Assembly (NCBI GenBank): GCA_937907455.1
Contig: CALESQ010000049.1
Location: forward strand, 1 to 61,383
DNA: 61,383 nt
Origin: an uncultured Caldilineales bacterium
GTDB taxonomy: Bacteria; Chloroflexota; Anaerolineae; JAAEKA01
Direction: 5' to 3'
Shown here: in pieces, positions 1 to 9,917 of the stretch
How the letters are laid out: each line of letters starts with the position of its first letter
Numbering within the stretch: the stretch's first letter is position 1
Position numbers and translations under genes: made by a program
Notes under the pieces: generated by a model
Database searches by the model: none
What the model saw: only the letters and a program-made list of their open reading frames with translations
What the model was told of the DNA's origin: nothing

Positions 1-104
1 ATCGGCAGATACTACCTGAGAACCAAAAGTTCTCAGAAACTTAATTTACAGTGTAGTTAAGGGCGCAGATGCAGGGATTTGATGACTTCGACTCCGCCAG
101 GGCC

Positions 105-509
105 TCACTGCGACCCCGTACTCTTGGCTACCAGCAAAATGCCGGCGATGATCACCAGAATGCCCAGCCAGCGCAACGGCGGTACGGTTTCGCCGAGCAA
201 AAAGCGGCCTGACAGCGTCACCAGCACGAAATTCAACGCCAGGAAGGGATAGGCCAGGCTCAGATCAAGCCGCGACAGCACCGCAATCCAGGCCAGCGCG
301 CCCAGCGCATAGAACACCAGACCCAGCAACACCAGCGGCGACTTGAAGATCAGGCTGATTACCGGCAAAATGCCGTTGGCGCTTTCTGCCATGCCCGGCT
401 TGTCCACGCCCAGCTTGAGTGCAGTTTGCCCGGCCACACCAAACGCCGTCGAAATCAGGATCAAAATCAGGGCCGAAGCCAGTTGTGGATTCATAGTCAG
501 TCGCTTCAT
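105..509 (-). CDS. EamA/SMR-type half transporter (ArnE/ArnF-like)
   Basis: A 134-residue membrane protein with four predicted helices, the size of ArnE/ArnF and SMR-type half transporters rather than the ten-helix EamA exporters. The N-terminal helix contains the GQTALKLG stretch and a mid-protein helix reads SRLDLSLAYPF, both typical of this group. Family members flip polyprenyl-linked aminosugars or export small molecules, usually as dimers. It lies 12 bp downstream of a sulfotransferase gene in a minus-strand run of surface-polysaccharide genes that includes a polyprenyl-type glycosyltransferase, so flipping a lipid-linked sugar is a reasonable inference. Substrate is unknown. The start could also be the ATG at 494; neither has a convincing ribosome binding site. 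Confidence 0.75.
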   Translation of the reverse strand: MKRLTMNPQLASALILILISTAFGVAGQTALKLGVDKPGMAESANGILPVISLIFKSPLVLLGLVFYALGALAWIAVLSRLDLSLAYPFLALNFVLVTLSGRFLLGETVPPLRWLGILVIIAGILLVAKSTGSQ

Positions 510-521
510 AGGATGAGTCAG

Positions 522-1124
522 CTAGGCGCGGTTGCGGTACAATTGCGGATCAACCACCTCGGCCATGCGTTGCTCGTCAAGCTGGCCGCCGAGAAACTGG
601 TTGATCTGGTGCACAAAGGGCAGTGGATCAGCCAACATGCGGTTGTAGTCAACGTACAACACGGCAAAATTGGGTTGAGCGCGCAGCCAGGTATCCACCT
701 TCTGCAGATGTCGGGTGAACAGCCGCGTCATCTCCTCATCGCTGATCCGGTCAGTTGGTTCGCCGCGGCGCGCCAGCATCTTCTTCTGCGAGGCCAATAC
801 CTCGGGCATGGCGCGCTGCATAAAGACCACGCGGTAATGATAGCCCGCGGGCAAATGCTCCAGCAGCGCCGAGATCACCTTCACCACCTTGCCAGGAGCG
901 CTGTGCAGCCAGGCTACATCGCCTTTATCCATCTGCTTGACGCTCTCCATCTCGTAATAGCCCTTGGGATTGTCCTCGTCAGCCGTGCGTTCGGCGTCAG
1001 TGACCACCGGCAGGCCGCCGGCTTCCAGCGCTTTCATCATCATCGAGGTGCCGGAGCGCGGCAGGCCAGAGACGATGGTGACAAAAGCGGGGGCAGCAGG
1101 TTTGGTGCGAAAGGGAAATTTCAT
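522..1124 (-). CDS. sulfotransferase family protein
   Basis: A 200-residue cytoplasmic protein with the 5'-phosphosulfate binding P-loop GLPRSGTSM near residues 20-28, the hallmark of PAPS-dependent sulfotransferases. A downstream RVVFMQRAMPEVLASQ segment fits the 3'-phosphate binding strand and helix (F-x-R-x-P-x-x-V-x-A-S). It is shorter than most family members (250-300 residues) but appears complete. Family knowledge: transfers sulfate from PAPS to a hydroxyl or amine, releasing PAP. The genes around it (O-antigen-ligase-like protein upstream, small flippase-like transporter downstream) suggest that a surface glycan or lipid is the acceptor; that is inference. No clear Shine-Dalgarno precedes the ATG. 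Confidence 0.8.
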   Translation of the reverse strand: MKFPFRTKPAAPAFVTIVSGLPRSGTSMMMKALEAGGLPVVTDAERTADEDNPKGYYEMESVKQMDKGDVAWLHSAPGKVVKVISALLEHLPAGYHYRVVFMQRAMPEVLASQKKMLARRGEPTDRISDEEMTRLFTRHLQKVDTWLRAQPNFAVLYVDYNRMLADPLPFVHQINQFLGGQLDEQRMAEVVDPQLYRNRA

Positions 1125-1214
1125 AGTGCGAAGGGGGGAAGATTAGAGAGAAAGTGAGATGGTGGGATGACGGGATGGGTGGCTGCGGGCTGATGAAAGC
1201 AGCCAGCGGGCGGG
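1125..1214. repeat. short purine-rich word repeat between genes
   Basis: The 90-bp gap between the ligase-like gene and the sulfotransferase gene holds degenerate GGGATG/GATGGTGG words around 1140-1185. It belongs to the same class of gene-gap word repeats seen elsewhere in the window (5.0, 12.1, 19.7, 39.2 kb), each gap with its own word. Confidence 0.4.
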
Positions 1215-3089
1215 TCAGCGTGAGGTGGCTGCCTCTATCACCTGCCGCAGGCGTTGCTCGCGCTCAGAATCGCCAATGTGATGATACCAAAAGGTGCGGG
1301 CGTTCATCTGCCCCAGGCTGATGTCCACCGTGCGCAGCAGGGGCACGGCTGCGGCCTGATCACCAGCGATGGCGTAGCTTTCGGCCAACAGTTGGCGGGT
1401 GGCCCGATGGCCCGGTGCCACGGCGTAGGCGGCTTCCAGATGCTGCCGGGCCGCATCGTACTCACCCAGCGCCAGCTCGATCTGCCCCAGGCGGCGGTTA
1501 GCCGTGGCATTGCGCGGGTTCTCGGCCAACGCAGCCTGATAGCGAGCCACAAGCGATCCCACATCCACCGCGCCACTGCGGCGCAACTCATCCTGCACGG
1601 GCCAATCGGGCCAGCGATACAAGGCCAACTCGGCGCGCGTTTGCTGCAGGGCCGCCAGATTAGATTGGATAAGCGAGCGCCCGGCAGGCAACGTCACCAG
1701 CAGCAGGGCGGCAGCAACTAACGCGCCCGCCGCGGCCAGCCAAGCATTGCTGCGCAGTGGCGCATTCACCAGTTCATTGCCTGGAGCCCGAACCAGCAAA
1801 GCCAGCGGAATGAAGGCCAGCATCATGCCGCGAGCACCATACAGCGGGGTGTCAAAGATGCCATGAATGACAATCACTGCCAGCGAGGCCAACGCCCAGG
1901 GCCGCCACCATGAAGGAGAGCCGCGCAAGCGCCACACGGTCACGGCCAGCCAGCCAAAAGCCAGCAGGCCGGCTACACCCTGCCGCAGCCAAATCTCCAA
2001 CAGCATGTTGTGACTGTGCGGCTGAAAGCCCACATGCATCAGCAGCACGTAGGCCACGTAGGCCATCTGAAAGCCCTCGAAGCCAATACCGGTCAGCGGG
2101 GTGTCCAGCACCAGATCAACCGTGTCACCCCACAAGGTGAGGCGGCTGCTGCGAAAGGCAGCCATCAGATCATCACCCAGAGGCAGCAGCGACCACAACG
2201 ACCAGGCAGCCACGGTAATGGCGATGCAAGCCAAGCCAGCCGCGACGATCATGGCCCAGCCCCAGGCGCTGCGACGCTTGATCAAAGGCTGTGTTGCGTG
2301 GCGACGCCGGTTGAAGAGGCGTGTAGCCAGCAACAAGGCACCGGCCAGCAACAGCCCTAACCAGGCGCTGCGGGAGCTGCTGACCAGCAAGCCAAACAGC
2401 GAGAGAGCCAGCAACATACCACCTGCACCACGTAACCAGGTTGGCGCATTCCGCCAGCGCAGTGCGCCGATCTGCAAGGGCAGCATGGCGGCAATCAAGC
2501 CACCGGCCACATTGGGATGCAGCAAATGGCCCAGTGCCGGCACACCCAACGCCTTCAACAGCGGCAACAGCGGCCCCAGCCAGCTTACCTTGTCTTGCCA
2601 GACCTGCCAATCGGTGGTGAGCAGAAAATAGAGGGCAATCACGCTGGGCAGCAGCAGCAGCCACAGGCGCAACGGCTGCACACGCAACCCGGCCGCCCTC
2701 AGCCGCTCCGGGGTAACGGCCACCGCATAGTACATCACCACCGCGCCGATGTAGATGTACAGCGTGCTGCCGAAAGCAGTAAGACGATCTACAGAAACCG
2801 CTGTGCCGCCTACGGCTGCCAGCAAAAAGAGCGCCAAAGGGCCATCAAAAGCCGTGCGGGGAAACCGCTCGCCCGTAAAAAACGCCCGCAGTACAAAGGC
2901 CAGCGCCACCACAATCAACAGCCAGGCCCCGAGCGAGGCCCGCACATACCACAGACCGGCGGCCAGAAAGAGCAGCAGCGCGGGCAACGCGGTATAGAGC
3001 GGTGCCGAACGCAGATCGGGATCTACACGCTTGCGGCGCGGCTGCCGACTGTCTCCGACAGCGATATGAGGAGGAAGATCAACACTCAC
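1215..3089 (-). CDS. O-antigen ligase/polymerase-like membrane protein with TPR tail
   Basis: A polytopic membrane protein with about 10-12 helices, a Wzy_C/O-antigen-ligase type loop (around GIGFEGFQMAYVAYVL and the following QPHSHNMLLEIWLRQG, the conserved HNxxLE-like motif), and a soluble C-terminal part with two to three TPR-like repeats (LAENPRNATANRRLGQ onward). Family members polymerise or ligate lipid-linked glycans on the outer face of the membrane. The TPR tail is common in Chloroflexota and cyanobacterial homologs. Start choice: an ATG at 3155 is in frame, but its first 22 residues are unconvincing and lack a ribosome site. The GTG at 3089 has AAGG a few bases upstream and is preferred. 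The gene lies 110 bp downstream of a radical SAM gene in the same minus-strand glycan cluster. Confidence 0.8.
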   Translation of the reverse strand: MSVDLPPHIAVGDSRQPRRKRVDPDLRSAPLYTALPALLLFLAAGLWYVRASLGAWLLIVVALAFVLRAFFTGERFPRTAFDGPLALFLLAAVGGTAVSVDRLTAFGSTLYIYIGAVVMYYAVAVTPERLRAAGLRVQPLRLWLLLLPSVIALYFLLTTDWQVWQDKVSWLGPLLPLLKALGVPALGHLLHPNVAGGLIAAMLPLQIGALRWRNAPTWLRGAGGMLLALSLFGLLVSSSRSAWLGLLLAGALLLATRLFNRRRHATQPLIKRRSAWGWAMIVAAGLACIAITVAAWSLWSLLPLGDDLMAAFRSSRLTLWGDTVDLVLDTPLTGIGFEGFQMAYVAYVLLMHVGFQPHSHNMLLEIWLRQGVAGLLAFGWLAVTVWRLRGSPSWWRPWALASLAVIVIHGIFDTPLYGARGMMLAFIPLALLVRAPGNELVNAPLRSNAWLAAAGALVAAALLLVTLPAGRSLIQSNLAALQQTRAELALYRWPDWPVQDELRRSGAVDVGSLVARYQAALAENPRNATANRRLGQIELALGEYDAARQHLEAAYAVAPGHRATRQLLAESYAIAGDQAAAVPLLRTVDISLGQMNARTFWYHHIGDSEREQRLRQVIEAATSR

Positions 3090-3199
3090 AGCGGCCTTAA
3101 GAACCTGTCCAGGAATACGGTGGCAAGGTGGCCCGGCGGGGAGATGACGAACCATCGCACACAGACCGGCCAGAACGCCAACTTATCCCTGGGCGATTG

Positions 3200-4966
<1,767 letters not shown>

Positions 4967-4984
4967 AGTCTTTAAAAAAATGGG

Positions 4985-5178
4985 GGGTGGGAAGATATAC
5001 AAGTGGACAAGTATACAAGTAGACACGTAGACAAAGATAGAGGCGACGTTTGTAAGAGGCTGTTTAAGCGGGCTGGGGCGGTTGGAAACCCATCGTCTCA
5101 GCGCACAAAGGCCCCTCAGAGCCTACTACTTGTCTGCCTATCCCTTGTCTACTTGTCTGCTTATTCCTTGTTTACCAT
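4985..5178. repeat. intergenic word repeat (CTTGTCTACTTG family)
   Basis: The gap between the glycosyltransferase stop and the radical SAM start has two blocks of the same degenerate words in opposite orientation: TACAAGTAGACAAG-like near 4995-5035 and CTTGTCTACTTGTCTGC-like near 5127-5175. The two blocks could pair in RNA. The same word family recurs at 39.15-39.31 kb. No terminator with a clear U tract and no gene was seen here. Confidence 0.6.
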
Positions 5179-6375
5179 CTATCTGCCCATATCCTGCGCA
5201 GTAAGGGCCTCACGCTGGCTGAGTTCTTCCAGCACGCGCATCAGCACCCAGGAAACCAGGAATTGTAGGCCAACGAGGAAAATCAGCGCGCTCAGCAGGT
5301 AGTAAAACCACATGCGGCCCGCGGGCCAGCCCTGCAGAGCCAAAATCAGACTGAGAAGGCCCGCCAGCAGGCCCAGGCCCATCCCTGCCAGACCAAACCA
5401 CCAGAAATGGCGATCCAGCGGGGGATCGAACACAGGCTTGCCAAACAGGCCCTGCTTCACAGGCCGATGGTGAAACAGCGCTACCAGGTAGTTGAAAGTA
5501 GCACCCAGGTTGAACAGACTGACACCGGCAACGGCCAACACCAACATAGCAAACAAGGCAAACGCACCGAGCGGGCTGAGATCGGTGCGGCCAGCCAGAC
5601 GCATCCCCAGCGTGATCAATGCAATGACCGCAGCCAATCCTAGCAGCAGCAGAGCCAGACCACCCAGCACGCGCACGGGATTATAGTTCAGCGCAGTCCA
5701 GGTGATAGTTTGCACATAGCGCGTGCCGTCACGCACCACACTCAGCTTGGAGCGGCCCACGCGCTCGCTGTAGGGGATGGCTACCTCGGTCATACGCACA
5801 TCCTCATGGAGGGCGCGCGTGCTCATAATCGGCGTAAAATTCAGGCCATCAGGCAACGGATAAAGCTTTTCCAGCGTCTCACGGCGAAACACTCGCATGC
5901 CACTGGCGCTATCAGTGATACGCTGGCGGCTGAGCAGGCTGATCATACCGGCAAAAATCGTGTTGCCGATGCGTCGTGTCAGCGGCATCTCGCTTTTTTC
6001 GCCGGCCATGCGTGAGCCAACCACAATATCATAGCCGCCGACAAGCAGGGTTTGGCAGAGCTGCGGAAAATATTCTGGCGGATAGGTGCCGTCAGCATCC
6101 AAAAAAGCCAGCAGATCGCCCTGCGCGGCGCGAAAACCGGTTTTCAGGGCTGCGCCATAGCCGCGGTTCACCGGATGCTGCACCAGGGTGGCACCAGGCG
6201 TGGCGCTCACGATCTCAGCGGTGCGATCGCGTGAGCCGTCATCCACCACGATTAGTTCCAGACGCTCAACGCCCGCCACGGCAAGCTGCGGTGCAACGCT
6301 CAACACGCGCTGCATGATGTCGGCAATGCCGTTTTCTTCGTTCAAGGCTGGAATCACAACAGATAATGTAGGCAT
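5179..6375 (-). CDS. family 2 glycosyltransferase with C-terminal membrane domain (GtrB/DPM-like)
   Basis: 398 residues. The N-terminal GT-A domain has the nucleotide-binding VDDGS (44-48) and metal-binding DAD (93-95) motifs, followed by GSRMAGEKSEMP. From about residue 235 there are four predicted membrane helices in two pairs. This matches polyprenyl-phosphate sugar synthases (GtrB, ArnC, DPM1-like) that load a sugar from a nucleotide donor onto undecaprenyl phosphate at the inner membrane face. The small ArnE-like transporter and the ligase-like protein downstream would complete a load-flip-transfer route (inference). The upstream gap of 386 bp contains hairpins and a word repeat; no strong ribosome site is visible. 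Confidence 0.85.
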   Translation of the reverse strand: MPTLSVVIPALNEENGIADIMQRVLSVAPQLAVAGVERLELIVVDDGSRDRTAEIVSATPGATLVQHPVNRGYGAALKTGFRAAQGDLLAFLDADGTYPPEYFPQLCQTLLVGGYDIVVGSRMAGEKSEMPLTRRIGNTIFAGMISLLSRQRITDSASGMRVFRRETLEKLYPLPDGLNFTPIMSTRALHEDVRMTEVAIPYSERVGRSKLSVVRDGTRYVQTITWTALNYNPVRVLGGLALLLLGLAAVIALITLGMRLAGRTDLSPLGAFALFAMLVLAVAGVSLFNLGATFNYLVALFHHRPVKQGLFGKPVFDPPLDRHFWWFGLAGMGLGLLAGLLSLILALQGWPAGRMWFYYLLSALIFLVGLQFLVSWVLMRVLEELSQREALTAQDMGR

Positions 6376-6761
6376 GAGAGGAATGGAGAGATGTCGGTTG
6401 AGTAGCTTGAGGACAGCGAAAAAGATGAGTGTGAGGAATTGAGAATGCAGAATGCAGAATTGAAAATGGAGAATAAAACGAGAAACGGGTGAAATTGAGG
6501 GCAGTTAATGCTGGAAAGGCCCGTGACAGCGTCGAAGCGAAATAGGTTTCCGAACTGTTATGGCTCACGACTGCCGCCCATGCGCCGCCCTCCCCGACGG
6601 CGTTGGCCGGGGCTGAGGAGAGTTTTATGCAGCGCATGGTTGGAGCGAAGGCTACGACAACCAAAGCGTTGACAGTTAGGCGGAAAGGCAAAGCGAACTT
6701 TGCAATTCCCAGAGAACAGACCACACTGGAGTCGCAAAGCTTGCTTTGCAACTCCGAGGCG
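6376..6761. other. 386-bp gene-free gap with word repeat and two related hairpins
   Basis: No gene is supported here. Near 6430-6475 are degenerate GAATGCAGAAT words. At 6688-6703 lies a 6-bp stem GCAAAG with CGAA loop, and at 6728-6755 a longer hairpin (GGAGT-GCAAAGC stem). Their similar sequence suggests duplicated hairpins. The second sits 6 bp past the stop codon of the acyltransferase gene and could act as a 3' structure, though no U tract follows on the minus strand. Confidence 0.45.
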
Positions 6762-7508
6762 TCAGAGGGCGATGGACTTCAGCACACGGGCCGGCACGCC
6801 GCCCACCACTGTGTAGGGCGGCACATCGGCAGCTACCACTGCGCCCGCAGCTATCACCGCACCGCGGCCGATACGCACGCCGTCGGTGATAATCGCTCCG
6901 GCGCCGATCCATACATCATCTTCAACCACAATCCCTTCGGCGCTGATGCCCTGCTCGACCATCGGGCGGGTGGGATCGGCGAAGTTGTGGTTGACCGCTA
7001 AAAGCTGTACCTGCGGTGCAGTGTAGACACGATCGCCAATGGTGATGCCACCCTGGCCACGCAACACATTGTATTCACCGATCAGGCTGTCGCGGCCGAT
7101 GCGAATAAAGGCATGCGGCAAATCGCGAAAATTGTATACATGCAGCACCGCGCCGTGCATGACAAATGTGCCAGAGCCGATTTCGATGCCGCCCGGGGTA
7201 GCATGCAGATAAACAGCTTGATCGAGATAGCTGCCTGCACCCAGACGGATGTTGCCAGCAAAGCGCAAACGCACACCGCTCTCGATGGCTGCTACACCAT
7301 CCATGGTTAAAATAGTCTTATACAGGACAGAACGCAGGGCAACTCCCAGAACGGTCGGCACCCAACCTGCCGCAACCATGATGATTTGTTCCCAAAAATA
7401 GCGAACCGGTGAAGCGGCCTGGCGGTTGATATACAGCAGCAGATTGGGGATCGCCCCGCCGCTTGTCCGCATTTTACCGGCCGGCTCATGGAAAGAGTGC
7501 TTGATCAT
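6762..7508 (-). CDS. left-handed beta-helix acyltransferase (CysE/LacA/LpxA superfamily)
   Basis: 248 residues with hexapeptide repeats ([LIV]-G-x-x-x-x) running from about residue 75 to the end, for example IRLGAGSYLD, IGDRVYTAP, VWIGAGAIITDGVRIGRGAVIAAGAVV. A VNHNF histidine in the mid-helix fits the catalytic His of sugar O-acetyltransferases, and the end VPPYTVVGGVPARV is the usual C-terminal coil motif. A hydrophobic N-terminal region (about residues 20-60) hints at membrane association. Likely acetylates a sugar of the surface glycan made by the neighbouring genes; the acceptor is not deducible. The gene is transcribed divergently from the sulfate permease gene. Confidence 0.85.
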   Translation of the reverse strand: MIKHSFHEPAGKMRTSGGAIPNLLLYINRQAASPVRYFWEQIIMVAAGWVPTVLGVALRSVLYKTILTMDGVAAIESGVRLRFAGNIRLGAGSYLDQAVYLHATPGGIEIGSGTFVMHGAVLHVYNFRDLPHAFIRIGRDSLIGEYNVLRGQGGITIGDRVYTAPQVQLLAVNHNFADPTRPMVEQGISAEGIVVEDDVWIGAGAIITDGVRIGRGAVIAAGAVVAADVPPYTVVGGVPARVLKSIAL

Positions 7509-7631
7509 GACTTTGCTAACACCGGAGGTAAATCACTTGCCCAGACGTGAACCGCCCCAGGGCAAAGACCAGCCCATTTATCCGGCAGGAAGACATTCTA
7601 GGCAGTTTCAAGCCATTTGTCAAGGCTGGTG

Positions 7632-7660
7632 TTGGCATTTTACAGACGCTATGCTAAAAT
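7632..7660 (+). promoter_or_regulatory. sigma-70-type promoter of the sulfate permease operon
   Basis: TTGGCA (7632-7637), 17-bp spacer, TAAAAT (7655-7660). The predicted transcript begins near 7667, which excludes the upstream TTG start of the longer reading frame and supports the ATG at 7719. Confidence 0.65.
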
Positions 7661-7718
7661 TCACAAGTCTATTGGCTATTTGGCTGCCAATTGCTTTCAC
7701 AATCAAGGCTTTTTTGCC

Positions 7719-9917
7719 ATGCAAGCCCGCGCTGTCCGTAAATCTCCTATTCCTTATGCCACGCACGCTGCCCTGCGTGCCCTGCCGGGCTATTTTCTGC
7801 AACCGGTACGCCTGCTGCGCGCCTATCAGGGCAAAGACTTGCGCGCGGATGTGGTGGCGGGTATCACGGTAGGGGTGGTGGCGCTGCCGCAGGGCATTGC
7901 CTTTGCCCTGCTGGCCGGCTTACCGGCGGAGATGGGTATCTACACCTCGATTGTCGCAGCGATGGTGGGAGCGCTATGGGGGTCATCGAACCAGCTCAGT
8001 TCTGGCCCCACAAACAACGCCGCGCTGTTGGTATTTTCTATCCTGCTGCCGCTGGCTGTGCCCGGTTCGGCGTTGTATATCTCGGCAGCGGGCCTTCTGG
8101 CCGTGCTGGCGGGCCTGCTGCGCCTGCTGATGGGGCTGGCGCGGCTGGGTGTGCTGATCAATTTTGTTTCCGATTCGGTAATTGTGGGCTTTACCGCAGG
8201 GGCAGGAATTTTGATCATCATCGGCCAGTTGCGTTCGCTGCTGGGGCTGAACTTTACCAATTCCCCCTATCTGATTGAGACGCTGGGGCATCTGGCTGCC
8301 AACCTGGGCCACATCCATCTGCTCAGCGCGCTGACAGGGCTGGGAACCATCGTCGTCACGCTGCTGGCAAAACGCATCAACAAAGCCTTGCCTGCACCGC
8401 TGCTGGCGATGATCATCGCAGCGCTGGCAGTGGCGCTGTTCAAGCTCGATGAACGCGATGTGCTGGTGCTGGCCGCACTGCGGCGCAGCCTGCCACCGCT
8501 GACACCGTTGCCTCTCTTCAACTGGGAACTGGTCGGCGATCTTTCCACCGGCGCGCTGGCGGTTGCGGCCATCGGCCTGGTCGAGGCTATGTCCATTGCC
8601 CGCGCTTTTGCTGCCCAGACGGGCCAACGCCTGGACAGCAATCAGGAATTTGTGGGACAGGGGCTGGCTAATATCGCCAGTGGCTTTCTAGGTGGCTTTG
8701 CTGCCTCTGGCTCGTTCAACCGCTCGGCGCTCAGCTTTGAAGCCGGTGCGCGCACCCCGCTGGCCGGAGCGCTCTCTGGTGTGGTGGTGCTGGTGGTGAT
8801 CTGGCTGTTTGCGCCGCTGGCGGTGTTTGTGCCGCTACCGGCCATTGCCGCGCTGCTGGTGGTAAGCGCCTACAGCATGATCAACCGCCGCGAGATGGTA
8901 CGCATCTGGCAAGGTTCACACGGTGACCGCTTTATCATGCTAGCCACGCTGGGCGCGGCGCTGCTGCTGCCGTTGCAATTTGCCGTACTCACCGGCGTGC
9001 TGATGTCGCTGATCTACTACATCTGGCGCACCAGCATGCCGCGCGTCTATGCCGTAGTGCCCGACACCCAGTTCAAATATCTGGTGCCGCAGCTCACTGC
9101 TGAGGGCGAAGAACGCCGCCCTACCTGCCCGCAGCTCAGCATTCTGGAAATCGAAGGTGACTTGTATTTCGGGGCCGCGCCCAATGTGGAGGAGGTCATC
9201 AGCCACACCCGCGAGCAGCATCCGGGGCAGCGCTTTCTGCTGCTGCTGATGACCAGCGTGGATCAAATTGACATCAGCGGCATCCACATGCTGGAAAGCG
9301 TGGTGCGCAGCTACCGTGAGACCAACGGTGATGTGTTTCTGGTGCGCGTGCACGAGCCTATCTTCAAGTTCATGCAGGCCACTGGTTTTGTACAGCGCCT
9401 GGGTGCTGACCATTTTCTGGAAGAAGATACAGCCATTGGTCATCTGTTTTATCGGGTACTCGACCCGGCAGTGTGCATCTACGAATGCGATGTCAAGGTG
9501 TTCAGGGAATGTCAGAACCTGCCTAAACAAACCCTGCCGCCGGAGCTGACCCTAGCTGCCCTGCTGCCCGGCAATCAACGCGCCAGCACAGCGCAGATCA
9601 GCCCTCAGCAGCTTTGGCAGCAGATGCACAGCAGCACACCACCGCTGGTGATTGATGTGCGTGAGCCGCGCGAGTTCCAGCGCGCCCACATTCCCTCAGC
9701 CCGCTCGTATCCGCTGCTGCAAATCCTCAGCGGAGCCACACCGGCCGCGCCGGATGACCACCTGGTGCTGGTGTGTCGCAGTGGCCGCCGCAGTGCCCGC
9801 GCAGCACAAGCACTGGCTGCACGCGGCTTTGCTCACCTCACTGTGCTGGAAGGCGGTCTGGCCGCCTGGGAAGCTGCCGATCTGCTGGAAGCAGTGGATC
9901 TGCCAAGGAGTGTGTGA
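7719..9917 (+). CDS. SulP family sulfate/anion permease with STAS and rhodanese domains
   Basis: 732 residues. An N-terminal SulP transmembrane domain (about residues 30-445, with DVVAGITVGVVALPQGIAFA at its start and GFLGGFAASGSFNRSALSF in its core) is followed by a STAS domain (SILEIEGDLYFGAAPNVEEV... DISGIHMLE), then a cytoplasmic rhodanese domain whose active-site loop is CRSGRR with cysteine 686. SulP proteins import sulfate, bicarbonate or other anions; the tail could bind or transfer persulfide sulfur. ATG 7719 is chosen over TTG 7617 because a good promoter lies between them. The TGA overlaps the next ATG by one base (TGATG), so expression is coupled to the GlpX-like gene. Confidence 0.88.
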   Translation: MQARAVRKSPIPYATHAALRALPGYFLQPVRLLRAYQGKDLRADVVAGITVGVVALPQGIAFALLAGLPAEMGIYTSIVAAMVGALWGSSNQLSSGPTNNAALLVFSILLPLAVPGSALYISAAGLLAVLAGLLRLLMGLARLGVLINFVSDSVIVGFTAGAGILIIIGQLRSLLGLNFTNSPYLIETLGHLAANLGHIHLLSALTGLGTIVVTLLAKRINKALPAPLLAMIIAALAVALFKLDERDVLVLAALRRSLPPLTPLPLFNWELVGDLSTGALAVAAIGLVEAMSIARAFAAQTGQRLDSNQEFVGQGLANIASGFLGGFAASGSFNRSALSFEAGARTPLAGALSGVVVLVVIWLFAPLAVFVPLPAIAALLVVSAYSMINRREMVRIWQGSHGDRFIMLATLGAALLLPLQFAVLTGVLMSLIYYIWRTSMPRVYAVVPDTQFKYLVPQLTAEGEERRPTCPQLSILEIEGDLYFGAAPNVEEVISHTREQHPGQRFLLLLMTSVDQIDISGIHMLESVVRSYRETNGDVFLVRVHEPIFKFMQATGFVQRLGADHFLEEDTAIGHLFYRVLDPAVCIYECDVKVFRECQNLPKQTLPPELTLAALLPGNQRASTAQISPQQLWQQMHSSTPPLVIDVREPREFQRAHIPSARSYPLLQILSGATPAAPDDHLVLVCRSGRRSARAAQALAARGFAHLTVLEGGLAAWEAADLLEAVDLPRSV

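Noticed and set aside
426..1157. 243-codon plus-strand frame opposite the sulfotransferase gene
   Set aside because: Antisense shadow of a gene with clear family motifs; His/Gln-rich composition typical of antisense frames in GC-rich DNA.
3090..3155. N-terminal extension of the ligase-like gene from ATG 3155
   Set aside because: No ribosome site, and the extra residues do not resemble a signal or membrane segment; the GTG at 3089 is better placed. Not fully excluded.
6603..7001. 132-codon plus-strand frame across the 6.6-kb gap
   Set aside because: It mostly overlaps the acyltransferase gene antisense, and no domain is recognised.
7617..7718. TTG start of the sulfate permease at 7617
   Set aside because: The best promoter lies downstream of it, and the added residues have no family similarity.
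8940..9530. 196-codon minus-strand frame inside the sulfate permease gene
   Set aside because: Antisense shadow; no domain and no promoter.
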